DNA of 64,000 bases from Triatoma infestans (GCA_011037195.1 JAAEAF010003131.1:30355-94354), one strand, 5' to 3'; numbered from the stretch's first letter, positions 1 through 11,005 are shown. The notes: a model not told the origin generated them from the letters alone. Translations and numbers: made by a program.

Positions 1-350
1 CATTATAATATTAATAATATATTATATTAAAAGAATTGCTAGAATTCCAAATTTGAAGAAAATCGAGTAACCGGAAATATGACGTTACAAAATATGTTTT
101 GAGTTTTTTCGGCATTTTCTCGAAAACGCCTATAACGATATCTTTCAAAGTTTGTATGCTAACTGCATGGATATAATAAACCTATCACTTTGAAAAAAAA
201 ATTGTGGCGTTAAATTTCAAATTTTATATTATGTTGATTTAATGAATGTTATTGGCGCAATGTTGTGGACTTACTACACTTAAATCACTTTTATCATCTA
301 CTTGAGTAAGAGAACGTTGTATAAGTGTTTTACAGATTTTTTTTTTTTTT
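1..350 (-). repeat. Degenerate family H fragment
   Basis: Near 304-345 the strand reads GAGTAAGAGAACGTTGT followed by a GTTTTACAGATTTTT-like run, the reverse complement of the family H 5' terminus. Upstream are a 'ccaaatttgaagaaaatcg' stretch and an 'accggaaat' motif typical of its internal modules. The copy is old and its left end runs off the window. Confidence 0.5.
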
Positions 351-450
351 TTATTCTAGGAAATTATTTATTTTTACACTTCAAATTCCATTTATTTGGT
401 CCATTAGATTCTATCGAAAAATTACTACTACGTATTATGACATCTATAAG

Positions 451-650
451 GGGAAAGTGTTGGTGTAGTGGTTATGAGTATGGACTTGTAAGTGGGAGGA
501 CGCCAGTTCAAATCCCGCGTAAACTGTTAATTTTTATATAAAAAATGTTAATAGTAATAGTAGGTGCTTCCCGCTCCCGTTCATGACAACACCTAATTTG
601 GTAGTTGGATGTGTTAAGCCGGCCTGAAAGAAATATAGACATTTCATTAC
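451..650 (+). mobile_element. tRNA-derived SINE, family B, copy 1
   Basis: A polymerase III A box (TGGTGTAGTGGTTATGAG) lies at about 461-478 and a B box (AGTTCAAATCCCG) about 35 bases further on. The unrelated body (GTAGGTGCTTCC..., CACCTAATTTGGTAGTTGGA) is shared with copies at 28386 and 53195. The B box is mutated (CAAATCC for CGAGTCC), so the copy is probably transcriptionally dead. Confidence 0.75.
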
Positions 651-1029
651 ATTTTTACTTTATGACATGTGTATTTAAGAAAATTCATTAGGTTATGGCT
701 CAATAGATGGAAGAAATGGAAGTCCAGAAAAACTAATTGGAGAATTTTTTTTAAAGTAAATACAATATATTTCAACTTGCCGGGTTTTTGAACTTGTTTA
801 TATATGATAAGGCGTTATTCTTTTACATTTACCTTAATAGAAGGGAAAAACATCAGACTGTTATAAGTAAAATAACACGTTCTTATAAAGAAAATAAATC
901 CTTTACTCACGCAGAATAGTTTATATTTTATAAAGATGGAAGAAATTATTATAACCTTTTATAAGAACATAAGAAGTACAAAAGAATTTATTTATTTATT
1001 TTTTTCATAATTGAGTTAGAGGTTAATGC
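651..1029. other. AT-rich stretch, nothing recognised
   Basis: Low-complexity A/T-rich sequence with only short random open frames and no family resemblance I can support. Confidence 0.5.
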
Positions 1030-1216
1030 ATTGATAGGACAAGTTACAACTGGTTGTTGTTTGAGAGCAGAACCATCGGGCCGGGCCGCAGATATATATA
1101 TATATACATATACAGGAGGTAGATCTGTCATAACAACACTGTGTGTGCAATCCGGTCTAGAGACCACACCCTCCAGATCTAGTTCCGGTTTTATATGCCC
1201 ACACTGCTGCAACTAA
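1030..1216. other. GC-richer island of unknown origin
   Basis: About 190 bases of normal complexity in A/T-rich DNA, with an internal (TA)n run. Both strands are open here: 61 codons on + and 74 on -. The + and - frames overlap almost completely, so at most one is coding. The words AGATCT and GGAGG/CCTCC recur in inverted orientation at about 1115-1180. I do not recognise a protein family; a fragment of an uncharacterised repeat is the simplest reading. Confidence 0.25.
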
Positions 1217-1789
1217 CACAACTACCAATACTAACTAATACAAAAACTACAACTATAATTATTAGAATTATCGTTATAAACATTGATATTATTATTATTA
1301 GTTTATATGTTTTTCATTTATTTGTATTATAACTTTCTTTTTTTGTTTTTATTTATTATATGTGAATACGTATCATGGCATTACAGTTCACCAGATGTTC
1401 ATAATTAACTGCTAGACTTGATTAAACAGTAATTCTTCTTATAAATTTTTTGCTATCAAAAATGTTTGTTCATTTTTCACATGTAGACGTCAAAAACGGA
1501 ATTCAAAAGAATTTCACATATTTAATACCTAATAAAATGAAAAGTTTGCACATAAAAAGATTTATTGCGAACTGAAACAAGTTTTTTTTTAATAAATTAC
1601 ATTCATATTTAAAATAATTATAAGGAAGCATTTTTTTTAAACATTTCAAATATACTAATAACTAACAAATTAATACTGGTGCAACATTTGGCTAACTTGC
1701 GTAGCTGGAACATCACACGCAAAAGTAAATTCAATTTAAAAAATCAATAAAACTTGGTATAAATTTAAATTTTAACTAACTGACAAACT
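1217..1789. other. AT-rich stretch, nothing recognised
   Basis: Long A/T-rich sequence without a supported gene, repeat family or RNA motif. Confidence 0.5.
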
Positions 1790-2410
1790 GAGGTGGATAG
1801 GTTTGCCAAATTAGGCGCCTCTCTCCCTTTCATTGGTCTCGAGCCTGCTGTTGGCGTGCCATCTAGCACATGTTTGTCAGGCTTCCAGTCATGGACAGCT
1901 TCATAGCATTCATCCTTATGGATGAGCAAAGTGGGTTGTCGGCAGTTTAAAATGCTCATCGGGGGGTTCGGACAGGGCTATTAGTGGAGATGTTGCTGTG
2001 TCTTTCACGGAGCTCTTTCGGGCATCTGATTGGATCCCTTACTGGCCATTGTGGTTTAAGGAGACATCTCCACGCAATGGGGCTTATGCCGGATCCATTT
2101 TGTAAAGTGTATGAGACAGAGTAGGAAATACCCATCCATGTCTTATGACAGGGTTGTGACGAAATTAGATTCAGGATCTTTGGTCGGCACAGGATGTCTG
2201 TGGAAGGGCATAGGCTATTTCCCCTTAAGGTTATTGTCCGATTTGTTCGGACTGCGATGAATCTTAGATGGATTAGAGACCCAGGTCTGGACGTTTGTTC
2301 TAGACCCGGTTTGTTGTTGTTTCTCTTGCAGTAGCTGTATGGGCCCAGTTGGGCTTTGGATAGCGTAGGGTTTGGTCCCTCCCAACAGACAAATAATAAT
2401 AATAATAACT
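1790..2410 (+). pseudogene. 3' end of RNase H-bearing LINE (I/LOA-like), copy 1
   Basis: The first frame gives the end of an RNase H domain (residues like E-V-D-R-F-A-K-L-G-A-S, the family's NEKADELA.LGA motif). It continues with CRQFKMLIGG and then, after a frame change, LTGHCGLRRHLHAMGLMPD. This leads into the C-terminal cysteine/histidine motif (C-x-V-Y-E-T-E ... H-V-L). The reading is broken by in-frame stops (S*HSS, GY*W, TE*E) and at least one frameshift. A 3' UTR follows (GGATTAGA, ACCCGGTTTGTTGTTG, GGGCCCAGT...GGGTTTGG) and ends in an (AAT)n tail near 2395-2410. The same 3' UTR and tail occur at 3331 and 11641, so all three are 5'-truncated insertions of one LINE family. I infer a dead copy. 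The clade (I, LOA or R1) is not certain. Confidence 0.8.
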
Positions 2411-2439
2411 GACATACCCCCAATACCCCTCTACAATAA

Positions 2440-2815
2440 TTTTTTGCAGAAAAATATTTCAAATAAAAGTTTTAGATATTTTTATGGGCAGATAGTATAC
2501 GAATTTAAAAAAAAAAAAATCGTTTGGAGTCGTTTTCGAAAAAAAAAAATAATAAAAAAAATTCGCACTTCCGGTTTGCTGGATTTTTCCGGAAATCTTC
2601 ATGTCTGATAAATACATAAACGGAATATTAAGTTTGTGCTGTTAAAACAAACAAAAACACACACACACACACACATACAAATCATTATTTTAAAAAACTT
2701 CTTTTTTTTTCGTATTCAGGATATCACAAATCATGCATTTCCGGTGAAAACTCAATTTCGAAAATCTGGCACGATCGTAAATACTTCCTCTTTTACTAAG
2801 AGAAAGTAAAAAAAT
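2440..2815 (+). repeat. Partial family H copy (3' half)
   Basis: Contains the module 'caaataaaagtt', 'cacttccggttt', a (CA)n run at about 2656-2676, 'atttccggtgaaaactca', and the terminal 'tacttcctc...actaagagaaagtaaaa'. The terminal hairpin is imperfect (CTCTTTTACT/AAGAG). The 5' half is missing. Confidence 0.7.
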
Positions 2816-3330
2816 ATTGTTAGAAAATTCTAAAAGTATATGAAATATTTCAAAAAATATTAAAAATAATCACATAAAATATATTAAATCAGCGAACAGA
2901 CAGAATCATAATAATTCATTTCCATCGTCTACTATCATATTTCTACCATTCTTCTGATTATTACAATAGTAAAGAAATCGGATATGAAATAATCACATAC
3001 TTTCCTTTTACTACAACTTACGTAGTATTTTTTTTATTTATTATTTATTTATAAAGTTAGTATAACTGAAAATATAAATATAATACAAAATTTATACCTC
3101 TACTTAATGTTTATGTTTACTTAATGCAGTTTTAAGTCCATCTAATTTAATTTTTGTTTTATAATTTAAATCTACATTTCCACATTTTATTTCATTTTCT
3201 AAACAATAATTGGATATATACGTGTCTCTACATTTCCCAACACTCATTTATAACTCTTCTACTTTCTATAATTTATTTGTTTAAGTGCACTAATAATTAG
3301 TTCGAGTCCTTTTTTTTATGTTTTTTATGG
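2816..3330. other. AT-rich stretch, nothing recognised
   Basis: A/T-rich sequence with no supported feature. Confidence 0.5.
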
Positions 3331-3525
3331 CTTAGGCTATTTCCCCTTAAGGTTAATGTCCGATTTGTTCGGTCTGCGGTGAATCTTAGATGGATTAGAC
3401 CCGGGCCTGGATATTTGTTCTAGGCCCGGTTTGTTGTTTTCTTGTGGTAGCTATATGGGCCCAGTGAGGCTGTGGATAGCGTAGGGTTTGGTTCCTCCCC
3501 ACAGACAAATAATAATAATAAACTC
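3331..3525 (+). mobile_element. 3' UTR of RNase H-bearing LINE, copy 2
   Basis: Matches the 3' part of the copies at 1790-2410 and 11641-12022 (CTATTTCCCCTTAAGGTTA, GGTGAATCTTAGATGG, GGGCCCAGTGAGGCT) and ends in the same short (AAT)n tail at about 3509-3521. Only the last few codons and the UTR remain, a typical severe 5' truncation. Confidence 0.75.
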
Positions 3526-3681
3526 AATATAAACAAAACAAAAACAGTAAATTTTACTGTTAAAATTTGTTTTTTATAGGCTGCGCTTTTTTTCCTTTTT
3601 ATAGGGTGATGATGTAATGAACCTTTTACCAGCCAAGAGTTTTTCTTTTTTTTTTCATGTAAAGCATTACAGAGTTTTTTA

Positions 3682-3719
3682 TCCTTACGTTTCGGCACTA
3701 ACGGGCCATCTTCAGAGGA
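3682..3719 (-). ncRNA. Hammerhead ribozyme motif, left palindrome arm
   Basis: Read on the minus strand: stem I TCCT, core CTGAAGA, stem II closed by GGC...GCC, core GAAA, then C-GTA, then AGGA closing stem I (4 bp with TCCT). This satisfies CUGANGA, GAAA and NUH (GUA). Helix III is reduced to about two pairs with no loop, as in the minimal hammerheads described for Penelope-like retroelements. The cleavage site would follow GTA. Activity is untested and would probably need a dimer or a stabilising context. Confidence 0.6.
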
Positions 3720-4021
3720 ATACATGTTCATTCTGTTATACTTTGAATCTGTTCTTTTTAGGCTTCGTTATATTTGTATTTTCTGAAAATTCTGATTTGA
3801 TAACATTTTTTGTTATATGTCTATTTTGTTATTTGTACACATTCGTCAAATTTAAATAAAATTGACGAATGTATACAAATAACATTTAAATTTGACGAAT
3901 GTATACAAATAACAAAATAGACATATAATAAAAAATGTTATCAAATCAGAATTTTCAGAAAATACAAATATAACGAAGCCTAAAAAGAACAGATTCAAAG
4001 TATAACAGAATGAACATGTAT

Positions 4022-4060
4022 TCCTCTGAAGATGGCACGCTTAGTGCCGAAACATAAGGA
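4022..4060 (+). ncRNA. Hammerhead-like motif, right palindrome arm
   Basis: Counterpart of the motif at 3682-3719 on the opposite strand: TCCT, CTGAAGA, a better stem II (GGCAC/GTGCC), GAAA, then C-ATA where the left arm has C-GTA, then AGGA. The A replaces the G expected to pair in helix III, so this copy is probably weakened although CUGANGA and GAAA are intact. Confidence 0.45.
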
Positions 4061-4194
4061 TAAAAAACTCTGTAATACTTTACATGAAAAAAAAAAAAGA
4101 AAAACTCTTGGCTGGTAAAAGGTTCATTACATCATCACCCTATAAATAGTAAATTTTACTCTAAAAAAGACAGAAGACATACTTGTGAAATATA

Positions 4195-4740
4195 ACACTC
4201 TGTAAAATATTTAGGGATGCACTTGGACAAACGCCTACTTTAGGCAACACATGTAAAGACTAAAAGACTTGAACTTATTTTTTACGTTTCAAACAGTTAT
4301 ACAGAATACTAAAGACAAGATCCACTCCTAATTTACAAGACTCTACTGAAATCACTTTGAACATACGGACTTCAGCTTTGGGGAGCGGCTAAACAGACAT
4401 ATTTTTGAAAAAATTCCAGACATTCCAATTTCGCACACTGCGGACTATACTTTCATCTCCTTTCTATGTTATAAACGAAACAATACACAAAGAGACAAAC
4501 ACTGAAACAGTACAACAAGCAGTACATCGACTGTATACTAAGTATCATGTCAAACTGAACGGTTATACAAATCTTCTCATCAACAATGTACAAACAACTC
4601 TAGTTCCAGGAAGAAGACTAAAACGGAGATGGCCACAAGACTTATTACACATCCACCGTAGACAAACTTCATACTGACCGACACAACTCACTGAATGACA
4701 TAGCCATAATTACATTCACACCCATACATTCATTTCATTA
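4195..4740 (+). pseudogene. Jockey-type LINE reverse transcriptase C-terminus, decayed
   Basis: The translation shows Y-L-G-M-H-L-D-K-R-L (the family's RYLGLYLDKRLTW), YKTLLKS..TYGLQLWGAAK after a stop, and then an open stretch at 4405-4677. That stretch has PFYVINETIHKE and RRLKRRWPQDLL, matching the C-terminal end of the Jockey copies at 13.8, 36.3 and 36.6 kb. Stops and frame changes occur throughout the first 200 bases. The palymerase palm motifs are absent, so the copy is 5'-truncated downstream of YADD. Confidence 0.8.
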
Positions 4741-4838
4741 CACGTCAGTTCATTATCTTTACAGACAACAACATTATAGGCAAAATACATTTTGTCTTGG
4801 AACTGTATTACAATTAAATAAAAACAAAAAATTTTAAT

Positions 4839-5090
4839 GAGGGAAGGGATTAGCTCAGTGGTAGCGCGCTGGATTAGCAACGCAGAGATTCCCAGGTTCG
4901 AGTCCAGCAATGCTACCTTTAGATTGTCTCTTCCTAGAAGCCTCTACAGCTCACTCAGTGTCCGGTGATGGGCAGTGTTGTCTACATCAAATAGAACATT
5001 AACCAGAGGCCGATACCCTACTAGAAGGCTCCGGGCGCCAATGCCCATAGATGTAGACGTGCTTTAAATTCAAAAAAAAAAAATATTAAA
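4839..5090 (+). mobile_element. tRNA-derived SINE, family A, copy 1
   Basis: The head is like a tRNA: A box TTAGCTCAGTGGTAGCGCGC at about 4850 and B box GGTTCGAGTCC at about 4894. The family body follows (CTCTTCCTAGAAGCCTCTAC, GTGATGGGCAGTGTTGTCT, GAAGGCTCCGGGCGCC, ATAGATGTAGACG) and then an A-rich tail. The tRNA part does not fold as a complete cloverleaf and is followed by shared SINE body, so this is not a tRNA gene. Confidence 0.85.
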
Positions 5091-5756
5091 AAAAAAAAAA
5101 AGATATATATAAATAATTTCTTAGTGATATTATTTTTTCTTATAAATATAATATATTTAAGTGTAGGTAAAAATATATTCCTCAATGTACAAAATATTTA
5201 CATTTTCATGAACCACAATTATTACATCATACTATGTTTATTATTATTAAAGCAAATGTTAAAAAAAAAAAAATAAAAAAAAAAAATAGAATAAAACCTG
5301 TTATTGAATGGCCCAGTATTTTATTAAGAATTTTGTGTAATTTTATTTATTCAAGATAATTCTGTCTTAGGATGGAATTCTAACGTAATTAACAAAAACT
5401 TCTCCAAGAATCTGGTGACCATCATCAATACATTTCTACAGTTTCTCTCAACTAACAACTTTCTAATAAAAAAAAAAAAATTAAATAAAATTCTTCTTTT
5501 CTCTTTAGTTTCTGTTTCTCTCAGTTTTATAATTATCTTCTATAGAATTCTTATTTCTGTTTCGAAATTTTGTTTTGTTTTGTTTTGTTTTGACAAAAAA
5601 ATAATTCTTTGATTTTCGTCAATAAAGAATTTTAATGGCGATCAAAATTGCATATTTACATTAAGGAACAAGGTTTTTTTTTTTTTTGACCTCATATTTT
5701 AGATTTTTAAATAATCACAGAAGTGGACCTCTGGAATTTAAATATACAAAAAAAAA
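5091..5756. other. AT-rich stretch with A/T homopolymers
   Basis: A-tracts at 5263-5286 and 5469-5481, a (TTTTG)n run at about 5570-5590, and no recognised gene or element. Confidence 0.5.
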
Positions 5757-7443
5757 TCTGGTGTTAAACACTGACACAACTTTCTCTTATTCCAGTTCTC
5801 AAAATTATAATTGACAAATTTTATAGTTTGTGTAGCAAATTTAATGAAATTTATCGAAAACTAAAAAAAAAATCTGGTGTGAAACACTCACACAACTTTC
5901 TCTTACTCCAGTTCTCAAAATTATAATTGACAAATTTTATAGTTTGTGTACCAAATTTAAATGAAGTAAAAGCGCCCTTCCGGTTTACTAATTTTCTTGA
6001 AACTGAATTTCAGCCATCTATTTATTTCTAATTAATTATGTTTGGATGATAGAATTGTATAATCAACTATGATAGCACTTTAGAGAAAAACATAAACCCA
6101 CCCCTCCCCTAAAAGTGCCCTTAAAAGAATTTTCCCAAAGAAATTTTTTAAATAAAAGATGTAGATCTTTGCATGTTTAATTTATATATGAAGTTTCAAA
6201 AAAATCGTCGAAGCCATTTTTGAGAAAATTGCGAAAAAGAGAATAAATCATTTAATAAAGTGGTAAAGTAAATGCACTTCCGGTTATCCAATTTTTTTCG
6301 AACTAGCAATTTCAACAACATATTTAATTCTAATTAACATTATTTAGATGAGAGAATATTCTAATAAACTGAATAGCACTTTACATAGAAACCTAACTCC
6401 ACCCCTCCCCCAAAAGTGCCCTTCATTGCATTTTCCCGGAGAAATGTTTCAAATAAAAGTTGTAGCTCGTTGAATATGTGGTTGATATTTCAAGTTTAAA
6501 GAAAATCGTCGGAGCCATTTTTGAGAAAATCGCAAAAAAGTAAAAAATCCAACTAGTAAAGTGGTACTTCCGGTTGAGGAATTTTGACAGATAACGTAGT
6601 GTCAGATCCCATGGTGATACCTAAACGGAATATCAAGTTTCAACTTTCTACGATTTTTCGTTTCTGAGCTATGCTGTTCACATACATACATACACACACA
6701 CAGACCATTTGCTAAAAACCACTTTTTTGGACTCAGGGGACCTCAAAACGGATATTTCCGGTGAAAACTCGATATCGAAAATTTGACACGATTACAATAC
6801 TTCCTCTTAAATTTGACACGATTACAATACTTCCTCTTACTTAGGAGTAAGAGAAAGTAAAAAACTGTTCAGTAAAAGCGCACTTCCGTTTGACTGATTT
6901 CCTTCAAACTCGGCAATTTTGGCCATCTATTTATTTTTTAATTAATTTTGTTTGGATGATAGAGTTGTATAATCAAGTATGATACCACTTTAGAGGAAGC
7001 TGTAAAACCCACCGCTCCACTAAAAGTGCCCTTAAATGAATTTTCCCAGAGAAAAGTTTTAAATAGAAGTTGTAGATTAGGTTTAGTTTATATAGAAAGT
7101 TTCAAGAAAATCGTCGGAGCCATTTTTGAGAAAAACGCAAAAAAGGAAAAAAAAAAACAACTAGTAAAGTTGTACTCCCGGTTGAGGAATTTTTGACAAT
7201 AACGCACAGTCAAATCCCATGGTGCGATACCTAAACGGAATGTCAAGTTTTAGCTTTCTACGGTTTTTCGTTTTTGAGCTGTGCTGTTCACATACATATT
7301 CACACGCACACACACAGACCATTTGTTAAAAACCACTTTTTTGGACTCAGGGGACCTCAAAACGGATATTTCCGGTGAAAACTCGATATCGAAAATTTGA
7401 CACGATTACAATACTTCCTTGTTACTAGGAGTAAGAGAAAGTA
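5757..7443 (+). repeat. Tandem family H array (one complete and two partial units)
   Basis: A partial 5' unit starts TCTGGTGTTAAACACTGACA at 5757 and breaks off near 5862. A complete unit runs from 5873 to about 6860. A third unit, lacking its 5' end, runs from about 6866 to 7443 and ends AGGAGTAAGAGAAAGTAAA. Within the complete unit two successive modules of about 280 bp repeat the order 'cacttccggtt', 'ccacccctccc', 'aagtgccctt', 'aaataaaagttgtag'. Near 6805 the terminal segment 'atttgacacgattacaatac' is locally duplicated. No open frame is conserved between copies. Confidence 0.85.
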
Positions 7444-7830
7444 AATATAGGTACATATATTTATATTGGTAATTTAAAGGTTCATTTGTGTGTGAACTGC
7501 GTTAAATATTGTGTGGAAAAAAAGATGTGATGCAATTCATTCATACGTTTTTCTTTTTATTGTTCTTCCGGTTCTGTTTGACAAATTTTCTTACGAATCG
7601 TAATGTTTACAAATATCTAGTTCCCCTAATTTCCACCAAGTGATGGAATCATAAAATTGCACTGTTATGGCATTATAGGCATCATGTAGAGCGCCGTACG
7701 TTTAAATTCCCCCAAGCAATACTTAAAATCAATTCCCCCAGAAAATCACGTTTCAAATAAAAATGATAGGTACATATTATGTAGTGTGGATGTTCATGTT
7801 ATCGTATGGGATATACGATCAATTATATTG
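7444..7830. other. Spacer with a faint family H module
   Basis: Only 'cttccggttctgtttgac' near 7565 and 'cgtttcaaataaaaatgatag' near 7747 recall family H. No gene is supported. Confidence 0.4.
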
Positions 7831-8850
7831 CTTTCTCTTACTACCTAGTAACAGGAAGTATTGTAATCGTGTCAAATTTTCGATATCGAGTTTTCACCGG
7901 AAATATTCGTATTGTGGCCCCCTGAGTCCAAAAAAGTGGTTTTAAGCAAATGGTCTGTGTCTGTGTGAGTGTGTGTGTGTATGTTTGTATATATATATAT
8001 GTGAACAGCATAGTTCAAAAACGAAAAACCGTAGAAAGTTGAAACTTAATATTCCGTTTAGGTATCACCATGGGATCCGACAATAAGTTATACGTCAAAA
8101 TTTCTCAACCGGAATTACCACTTTACTAGTTGGTTTTTTTTTTTACTTCTTTGCGATTTCCTCAAAAATGGTTCCAACGATTTTCTTGAAACTTAATACA
8201 TCAACTATACATACAAGGAGCTACAACTTTTATTTGAAACATTTCTCCAGAAAAATGCATTTAAGGGTACTTTTTCGGGAGGGATGGGGGTTACGGTTTC
8301 CTCTAAAGTGCTATTGTAGTTTATTAGACAATTCTGTCATCTAAATAAATGTTAATTAGAATTAAATATGTTGTAGAAATTTCGAGTTTGAAAAAAAAAT
8401 CTGATGACCGGAAGTGTGTTTACCTTACCACTTTATTATATGATTTTTTTTCACTTTTTCTCGATTTTCTCAAACATGGCTCCGTCAATTTTTATCAGAC
8501 ATGTTATTTAAACTACGCATACAAAGATGTACAACTTTTATTCAAAACATTTCTCTGGGAAAATTCATTTAAGGACACTTTTAGGAGAGGGTAGGGGTTA
8601 TGTTTTTCTCTAAAGTGCTCTCATAGTTGATTATACAATTCCATCATCCAAAGAAAATTAATTAGAAATAAATAGATGGCCAAAATTCCCAGTTTCAAGA
8701 AAATTTATTAACCGGAAGTGCGTTTTTACTGAACAGTTTTTTTCAGTTTTGACAAATTTCATTAAATTTGGTTCCACTAGCTATAAAATTTGTCAATTAT
8801 AATTTTGAGAACTGGAGTAAGAGAAAGTTGTGTGAGTGTTTCACACCAGA
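7831..8850 (-). repeat. Full-length family H copy
   Basis: On the minus strand it starts TCTGGTGTGAAACACTCACA at 8850 and ends with the TTACTAGGTAGTAAGAGAAAG hairpin at 7831, here with an altered loop. It contains both internal modules, a (CA)n run at about 7966-7980 and the conserved 'gatttttcg'-like and 'ccactttttt' boxes. Confidence 0.85.
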
Positions 8851-8967
8851 TTTTTTTTTTTTTTTTATACGTATACGTATAAATGAAATGTTCCAGTAAG
8901 CTCAAACTTGTTTAATTTCCGAAAACTTAAAGAAACCCAAAAATTCATATCCATCCTCTGGAATTTT

Positions 8968-9045
8968 TTACTTTCTCTTACTACTCAGTGAAAGGAAGTA
9001 TTGCGATAGTGTCAAAGTTTCGAAACTGAAATACTCCACTCCACT
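8968..9045 (-). repeat. Family H 3'-terminal fragment
   Basis: TTTACTTTCTCTTACTACTC and 'gaagtattgcgatagtgtca' match the 3' terminus in reverse orientation. The rest is replaced by the adjoining mariner remnant. Confidence 0.6.
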
Positions 9046-9049
9046 TTCA

Positions 9050-9420
9050 ACTGTGGTGATGTTATTGAATTTTCTCCACAAAGAAAATGTACCAAGGACT
9101 AAAAACAAATGGTAGTCGGATGGAGCTAAGACTGGACAATAGAGTGGGTGTAAAAGAAGTTCAATGCCCGCCCTCAAGTTCTTTAATTTTTTTTTGTTTG
9201 TTTTTTTTTTTTTCATTCTGATAGGAGGTGTGTGGCCGAACGTTACATTGGTGCTAACAAAGCTTGTCAACGATTGATCAAAGCTGGATGATCACTTGGC
9301 CATTTTAGGATACATTCTATTCTTGTCGTTGGCAGTAATGGTTGGGATTCATGGAAAGTCCATCAGGAAATGAATTCATGAATTACACCTTCATAGTTGA
9401 TCTAGGTTCACAATTGAACT
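9050..9420 (-). pseudogene. mariner transposase remnant 1
   Basis: The minus strand reads LLLHPLYCPVLAPSDYHLF followed by FSLWRKFNN. This corresponds to the HPPYSPDLAPSDYHLF block around the last catalytic aspartate of mariner transposases and the downstream 'GKKF' region. Further upstream, in shifted frames, YEGVIHEF and NVRPHT-like strings recall the GVI(H/Y)xEF and NARPHT blocks. An A-rich insertion (9187-9215) and several stops separate them. The copy is inactive and no terminal repeats were found. Confidence 0.65.
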
Positions 9421-10010
9421 GACAATGTTAAGGGACATCATAATATGTGTAGGGGCACTTTACACAGTCTAAAGATTATATAATATCGTATGTGCAAAAC
9501 TCATCCATCCATGGACTCCTTTAGTTTGAAAAACGGTCATTTCTTCTTTTTTTTCCAACACCCCATAATATGGATGCAGTTAATTTGTGTAAAAATTCCA
9601 TATTTGTGGAGAAATGTATCTATTAGAATTGTGAGAATTTAATTAGAAAAATTCTTGTGAATGTTTCGCACTCGATTTTTTTATAATAGTAAAATTAAAA
9701 ATAAAAAGAAATTTAAAAAAAAAAAAAAAAATCCAAATTTATAACCAACTAATTAACTGGACAATTGTAGAAAGGAAACTTAATAAATACATAGAATAGA
9801 TTGAGTCGCTCGATAGTAATTACAAAAGAAGAAAAAAAAAAATGGCGAAAAAAGAAACAAAAGTTGAAAGTAAGAATATGGTAGTTAAGATGGGAGAGAG
9901 TTGGATAGGAGAAGAATAGTATATGCAATCTTATAGTTACTTGTCTTTAAATAGTATGTAGAAGTTGTAATACAGTAGTAATGTTGTGAGTACGTGTAAC
10001 TATTTAAAGG
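9421..10010. other. AT-rich stretch with a family H end fragment
   Basis: Near 9650-9683 'cttgtgaatgtttcgcactcg' plus poly-T resembles a reversed family H 5' end. The rest is A/T-rich without a supported feature. Confidence 0.4.
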
Positions 10011-10215
10011 AGATTGTAAAGAGAGAATGGGAAGTGGTGGTGGTGGGGGGCGGTGGTGGGATGGGGAGGTTGCTGTGATCTGCTGCAGGGCCGTCTTCAA
10101 ACGGCCGGTCTCACTACCGTGTGTCGTCATTAGCGTTATGACGACCACTTTGTTTTTATTAAACTAATATATATTCACCTGTGTCCTCACTCTCCCGGCC
10201 GTCCGTCTCGCTCCT
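10011..10215. other. GC-rich island, possible host exon or promoter (minus strand)
   Basis: A C/G-rich, non-repetitive block with a GGTGGTGGTGGGGGGCGGTG run and CTCCCGGCCGTCCGTCTCGC stands out from its surroundings. On the minus strand an 87-codon frame (10148-9885) is proline- and serine-rich and low in information. A possible 5' splice site (GACACAG|GTGAAT, minus strand) lies near 10177. I do not recognise a protein; an untranslated first exon is one possibility. Confidence 0.2.
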
Positions 10216-10990
10216 TTTAGTTGTAGAAACAAAAACACTAGAAAGTTAAACACTGACGGCTTCATCAATCAAAATATAAAATTATTATTTTAAAAAGAAA
10301 TAAATGGTCAGTAAGTTTTTTTTTTTAACGTATTTATTTAAAGTTTAATAATAATTAATAAATATTATGTTCAATAGTTAATCATGTCTGTTTACTTCTT
10401 ATTTTGGCCAACATTATTTATTTATAAATTAACTGATTTGACAGAAACATGGCTATATTTGATGTTTAATTTGGTAACACCCAAATGATTTGCTACACAC
10501 TAATTTATCATGGCTATTTTTCAAAATTCTTTTGGTAGAATATTAAAGAATAGTGATATAAAAGATCGCTTCAGGGGATTAATATCGGCCTACCGTTAAT
10601 GTCCGTCTTAAATCTATGTTTTAAGTATTTTTGAGGTAGGCATTTAGATGATCAACGCCCTAAATCTCTGTAAGCCTTAACAAAACCTTCCACACAAAAG
10701 CACATTAAAATCAATTCTTTTGGAAGAAAATTTGGAATAAAATGGGTAGCTTTGAATCTTTGCACTTAGCGTCCTAAGTTTAAACCACAGTTTATGGTTC
10801 TGGGGGAACGTAACGTTATGCTTTTTTTCTGAAGAACCACTTCAGTACAATATATAGTTTTATCACCTATATAATATTAACACACATTAGAGGTATTGTT
10901 GAATATGAAAAACATAATGAATGTCCAAATAAACTATAACTCCACTTTAAGGTCGTTCCTCACACCCAACTATATTACAAACATAAGACA
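10216..10990. other. AT-rich stretch, nothing recognised
   Basis: A moderately complex segment at about 10555-10830 has no match to any other sequence in the window. No coding signal is supported. Confidence 0.4.
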
Positions 10991-11005
10991 TATCTGTGCA
11001 TATAC

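Larger units (their letters stand above)
3600..4144. repeat. 545-bp near-perfect palindrome (foldback element)
   Basis: The left arm, about 3600-3857, begins TATAGGGTGATGATGTAATG. The right arm, about 3884-4144, is its reverse complement and ends CATTACATCATCACCCTATA. The spacer of about 27 bases is itself a partial extra copy of 'attgacgaatgtatacaaat'. Arms of about 260 bp differ at only a few positions, so the inverted structure is young or maintained. Each arm carries a hammerhead-ribozyme motif. The word AGTAAATTTTACT occurs outside both ends (about 3547 and 4148) and could be a target duplication or part of the element. No protein is encoded. Inverted terminal units with hammerheads are known from Penelope-like elements; that assignment is inference. 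Confidence 0.9.

Noticed and set aside
4839..5090. tRNA gene call at the SINE head (and similar heads at 12690, 28386, 42860, 53195)
   Set aside because: A and B boxes are present, but the sequence does not close into a cloverleaf and is followed by a repeated SINE body and A-rich tail.
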